Below, in pieces: positions 5,345-7,528 of a stretch of DNA of 7,528 nt. Position numbers and translations under genes: made by a program. The notes under the pieces are model-generated. The model was not told the DNA's origin and searched no databases. It saw nothing but the letters and a program-made list of their open reading frames with translations. This DNA comes from Roseburia sp. (GTDB taxonomy: Bacteria; Bacillota; Clostridia; Lachnospirales; Lachnospiraceae): positions 1 to 7,528 of the forward strand of contig JAUUNJ010000119.1 in assembly GCA_030844625.1 (NCBI GenBank). The letters run 5' to 3'. Position 1 is the stretch's first letter; the number at the start of each line of letters is the position of its first letter.

Positions 5345-7528
5345 ATGCAAACGCATCAAGAATTTGATTTATTTATTTCTCATAAAAGTGAAGACAGGGA
5401 ATTGGCAGACAGAGTACATAATATTGTAAAAGAGATACATCCGGATTGGAATATTTTTCTGGATTCTAAAGGAACATTAGAACAAGGAAGTGGCGATTTT
5501 TCTAAAGAGATTATAGACGCCATTTTTAATAGTGTATATATGATTTTTGTTTCATCTAAAACGGATTATTTATTACCGGGGGGCTGGGTATATGGAGAAA
5601 TTAATTTATTTTTTCAAGCTCAAAATCAAAAAAAAGATGTGGGATTTAATAAAGATTGGTTTGGTTTAGTTGTTGATGGTGTTTTAGATAATCGATTAAC
5701 TAATTTAGTAACTATGAAAGAAATAATTACGATAGAATCCATTAATGATATAACAAAAGAGAGAATCATGTATCTGTTAGACCATGGTTACCATAATGAT
5801 CCCAGATATATAAATGATAAAAGAATAGTTGTTAACAGGAATATATTGATGGAAAAAAGTATAAATTTCGCTAAAAAGAAAAAAGAGGACAATTCTCTTT
5901 TTGATGAAAACGTTATAGATGATGAACTCTTACCTAAATTAACTGACAAAGTTGGAGAAAAATATGACTTTCAAAAACTGGTTCAGTCCATTTCCAGAAA
6001 GAATCTAGTCATAATAGGTGAAGAAGGGGGAGCTGGAAAGACTACTCTTATGACAAAAGTCTATTTCCATTTTTTAAAAAACAAGAAATTTGTGCCAATA
6101 TATGTAGATATGAGGACGCTGGTCGGAAAAGACTATTTGATAGAAAGATATGTTAGTATGGCTTTATTCGAAAGAACGCAAGCTATGTCTAATGAAGGAA
6201 CAGATGTGTATACACAAATCCTTGAAAATGAATTTGCTTGTAATAATAAATATCCTACATATTTGTTTATTTTAGATGGATATAATGAAATTCCAATAAA
6301 AAATAGAAAAATTTTTTTGAGGGAATTAGAGAAATGGCTGCGATGGAAAAATGTTCGGATTATTATTTCAGGTAGATTGTTTGATGAAGATTATGTAAAT
6401 AATAATTTGTTTTATTTGTATTTAGAAAAATTATCTAAGCAGAAAATTGAGAATTATATTGAAAATAAGGGATTAGATTTGAATGGAATTTCTTTAAATA
6501 ACACTTTAATAGATATTATATCTATACCTATGTATTTGGATATGTATGTAAATACCTATGATACAACAGAAATTAATACGAAAGGTGATTTATTGTCTCA
6601 ATTTATTAAGCGACAAAATAGTATTGATGCTTCAAATAGTGAAGAGGCAAGTAGAAATAATTTTTGTTTAACTTATATATTACCTGCTATTGCATATATT
6701 ATGACTTCACATAACGAATTTGAGGGAGGATATTTATCCAATAAAGAACTGAATAATATATTGGATGATGTACTGAGTGAAACAGGAGATTCAATATACC
6801 TGGGAAGAAATAATTCATTATTAAGCCAAAGATATATTGATTTTTTTCAGGAAAATGATTATATCGATATTGCGTATCAGTTTGTAAGCGAAAATGTAAT
6901 AACTAGAAGAAAAAGAAATAATGATATTCTTAAATATTTTGAATTAAATTGTGGATTGTTAAGAAAAACCATACAGAATAAATATGAATTTGTCCACCAG
7001 AATTACTGCGACTTTTTATGTGCCAGTTATATCGCAAATGAAATGTGCATGTCATTGGATGACGGAATAACGGATAATTCTATTTCAAAGATTCTATTTG
7101 ATAATAAAGTGATAGAATTTATTTCAGACATATTAAAAGAATGGAAAGAGCGTCCGTACCTTGATTTGGAACAAGAAAGTTGGAGCTATGAGTGTAATAT
7201 ACATTCTATCTCATATAGAATTTTAGATATGATTAGAAATGAAAAGAATAATTATGATTGTGTTGCCCCGGCTAATATAATTAATATATTAGCATATGCT
7301 AGAAAACACGATCTTTCGAACTGTGATTTTTCTAATTTAAATCTTACAAAGACAAAGCTAAATAAATGTATATTTTATAGAAACGCAAAAGATAAAATAT
7401 ATTATAGTACGTTTGAAAATTCAGTGATAAATAAACAGAATTTAATTAGTTATGGAAATTATAATACTCTGCAGGCATCTTGTTTTCTTAACAATGAATT
7501 AGCTGTATATGATAGGGCAGGAATGATT
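5345..7528 (+). CDS. TIR-NACHT STAND protein (bacterial NLR-like immune protein), 3' end beyond window
   Basis: The frame is open for 728 codons to the last base, so the C-terminus is missing. Residues 6 to about 130 form a TIR domain: FDLFISHKSED (7-17), LEQGSGDF (45-52), and WVYGE (81-85) with Glu85 as the likely NADase catalytic residue. A linker leads to a NACHT module: Walker A GEEGGAGKTT (225-234), Walker B FILDGYNEI (308-316, Asn at 314 where Asp is commoner), sensor-like RIIISGR (338-344), helical IPMYLDMYV (394-402) and the NACHT-typical YEFVHQNYCDFL (547-558). Residues 656-680 show five pentapeptide-like units with Leu/Phe every fifth position (657, 662, 667, 672, 677). The last residues may begin a beta-propeller (weak). 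AAAGGAG (5331-5337) is 7 bases before ATG, fixing the start. In known bNACHT/TIR systems the C-terminus senses invasion, NACHT oligomerises and TIR consumes NAD+, aborting infection. No membrane segment is seen. The gene is much AT-richer than its neighbours, suggesting transfer. Confidence 0.87.
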   Translation, partial: MQTHQEFDLFISHKSEDRELADRVHNIVKEIHPDWNIFLDSKGTLEQGSGDFSKEIIDAIFNSVYMIFVSSKTDYLLPGGWVYGEINLFFQAQNQKKDVGFNKDWFGLVVDGVLDNRLTNLVTMKEIITIESINDITKERIMYLLDHGYHNDPRYINDKRIVVNRNILMEKSINFAKKKKEDNSLFDENVIDDELLPKLTDKVGEKYDFQKLVQSISRKNLVIIGEEGGAGKTTLMTKVYFHFLKNKKFVPIYVDMRTLVGKDYLIERYVSMALFERTQAMSNEGTDVYTQILENEFACNNKYPTYLFILDGYNEIPIKNRKIFLRELEKWLRWKNVRIIISGRLFDEDYVNNNLFYLYLEKLSKQKIENYIENKGLDLNGISLNNTLIDIISIPMYLDMYVNTYDTTEINTKGDLLSQFIKRQNSIDASNSEEASRNNFCLTYILPAIAYIMTSHNEFEGGYLSNKELNNILDDVLSETGDSIYLGRNNSLLSQRYIDFFQENDYIDIAYQFVSENVITRRKRNNDILKYFELNCGLLRKTIQNKYEFVHQNYCDFLCASYIANEMCMSLDDGITDNSISKILFDNKVIEFISDILKEWKERPYLDLEQESWSYECNIHSISYRILDMIRNEKNNYDCVAPANIINILAYARKHDLSNCDFSNLNLTKTKLNKCIFYRNAKDKIYYSTFENSVINKQNLISYGNYNTLQASCFLNNELAVYDRAGMI

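Overview
The window reads as a low-GC, anaerobic Bacillota chromosome, most likely Clostridia and Lachnospiraceae-like. The grounds are strong AGGAG-type ribosome binding sites, a two-gene SufC/SufB iron-sulfur system, an aldo/keto reductase with a C-terminal iron-sulfur domain, and a Csp-like subtilisin of the kind common in spore-forming Clostridia. This placement is inferred from gene types only. All recognisable genes are on the + strand.

Positions 1-1954 hold the 3' end of an S66 (LD-carboxypeptidase/MccF-like) peptidase gene, then sufC and a short sufB-like gene. The three are spaced like an operon (21 bp and 10 bp gaps) and end at a clean hairpin terminator (1927-1960). SufC and the SufB-like protein would form a minimal ATPase/scaffold pair for Fe-S cluster assembly; no cysteine desulfurase, SufD or SufU is visible. 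Positions 1941-3025 hold a promoter, partly inside the terminator hairpin, and an aldo/keto reductase with two C-terminal Cys clusters, a plausible client of Fe-S assembly. Positions 3026-4917 hold a 182-bp leader with a weak promoter and a 5' hairpin, then a complete Csp-like S8 peptidase with an intact catalytic triad.

After 4917 the composition changes sharply. Sampled 60-base lines fall from about 50% G+C late in the peptidase gene to about 20% in the next gene. A 427-bp AT-rich gap holds no normal-sized gene but has several structured elements: a 32-bp dyad over a good extended -10, a folded segment ending in six T's, two tiny ribosome-bound-looking ORFs, and a perfect 10-bp inverted repeat. 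Next comes the most interesting gene, from 5345 to the window edge. It is open for 728 codons and encodes a TIR domain, a NACHT-type STAND NTPase module and the start of a pentapeptide-like C-terminal region. This architecture is that of a bacterial NLR-like immune (probably antiphage) protein: the C-terminus senses, the NACHT module oligomerises, and the TIR domain would consume NAD+. Its AT-richness and sudden boundary suggest an acquired defence gene beside a housekeeping segment.
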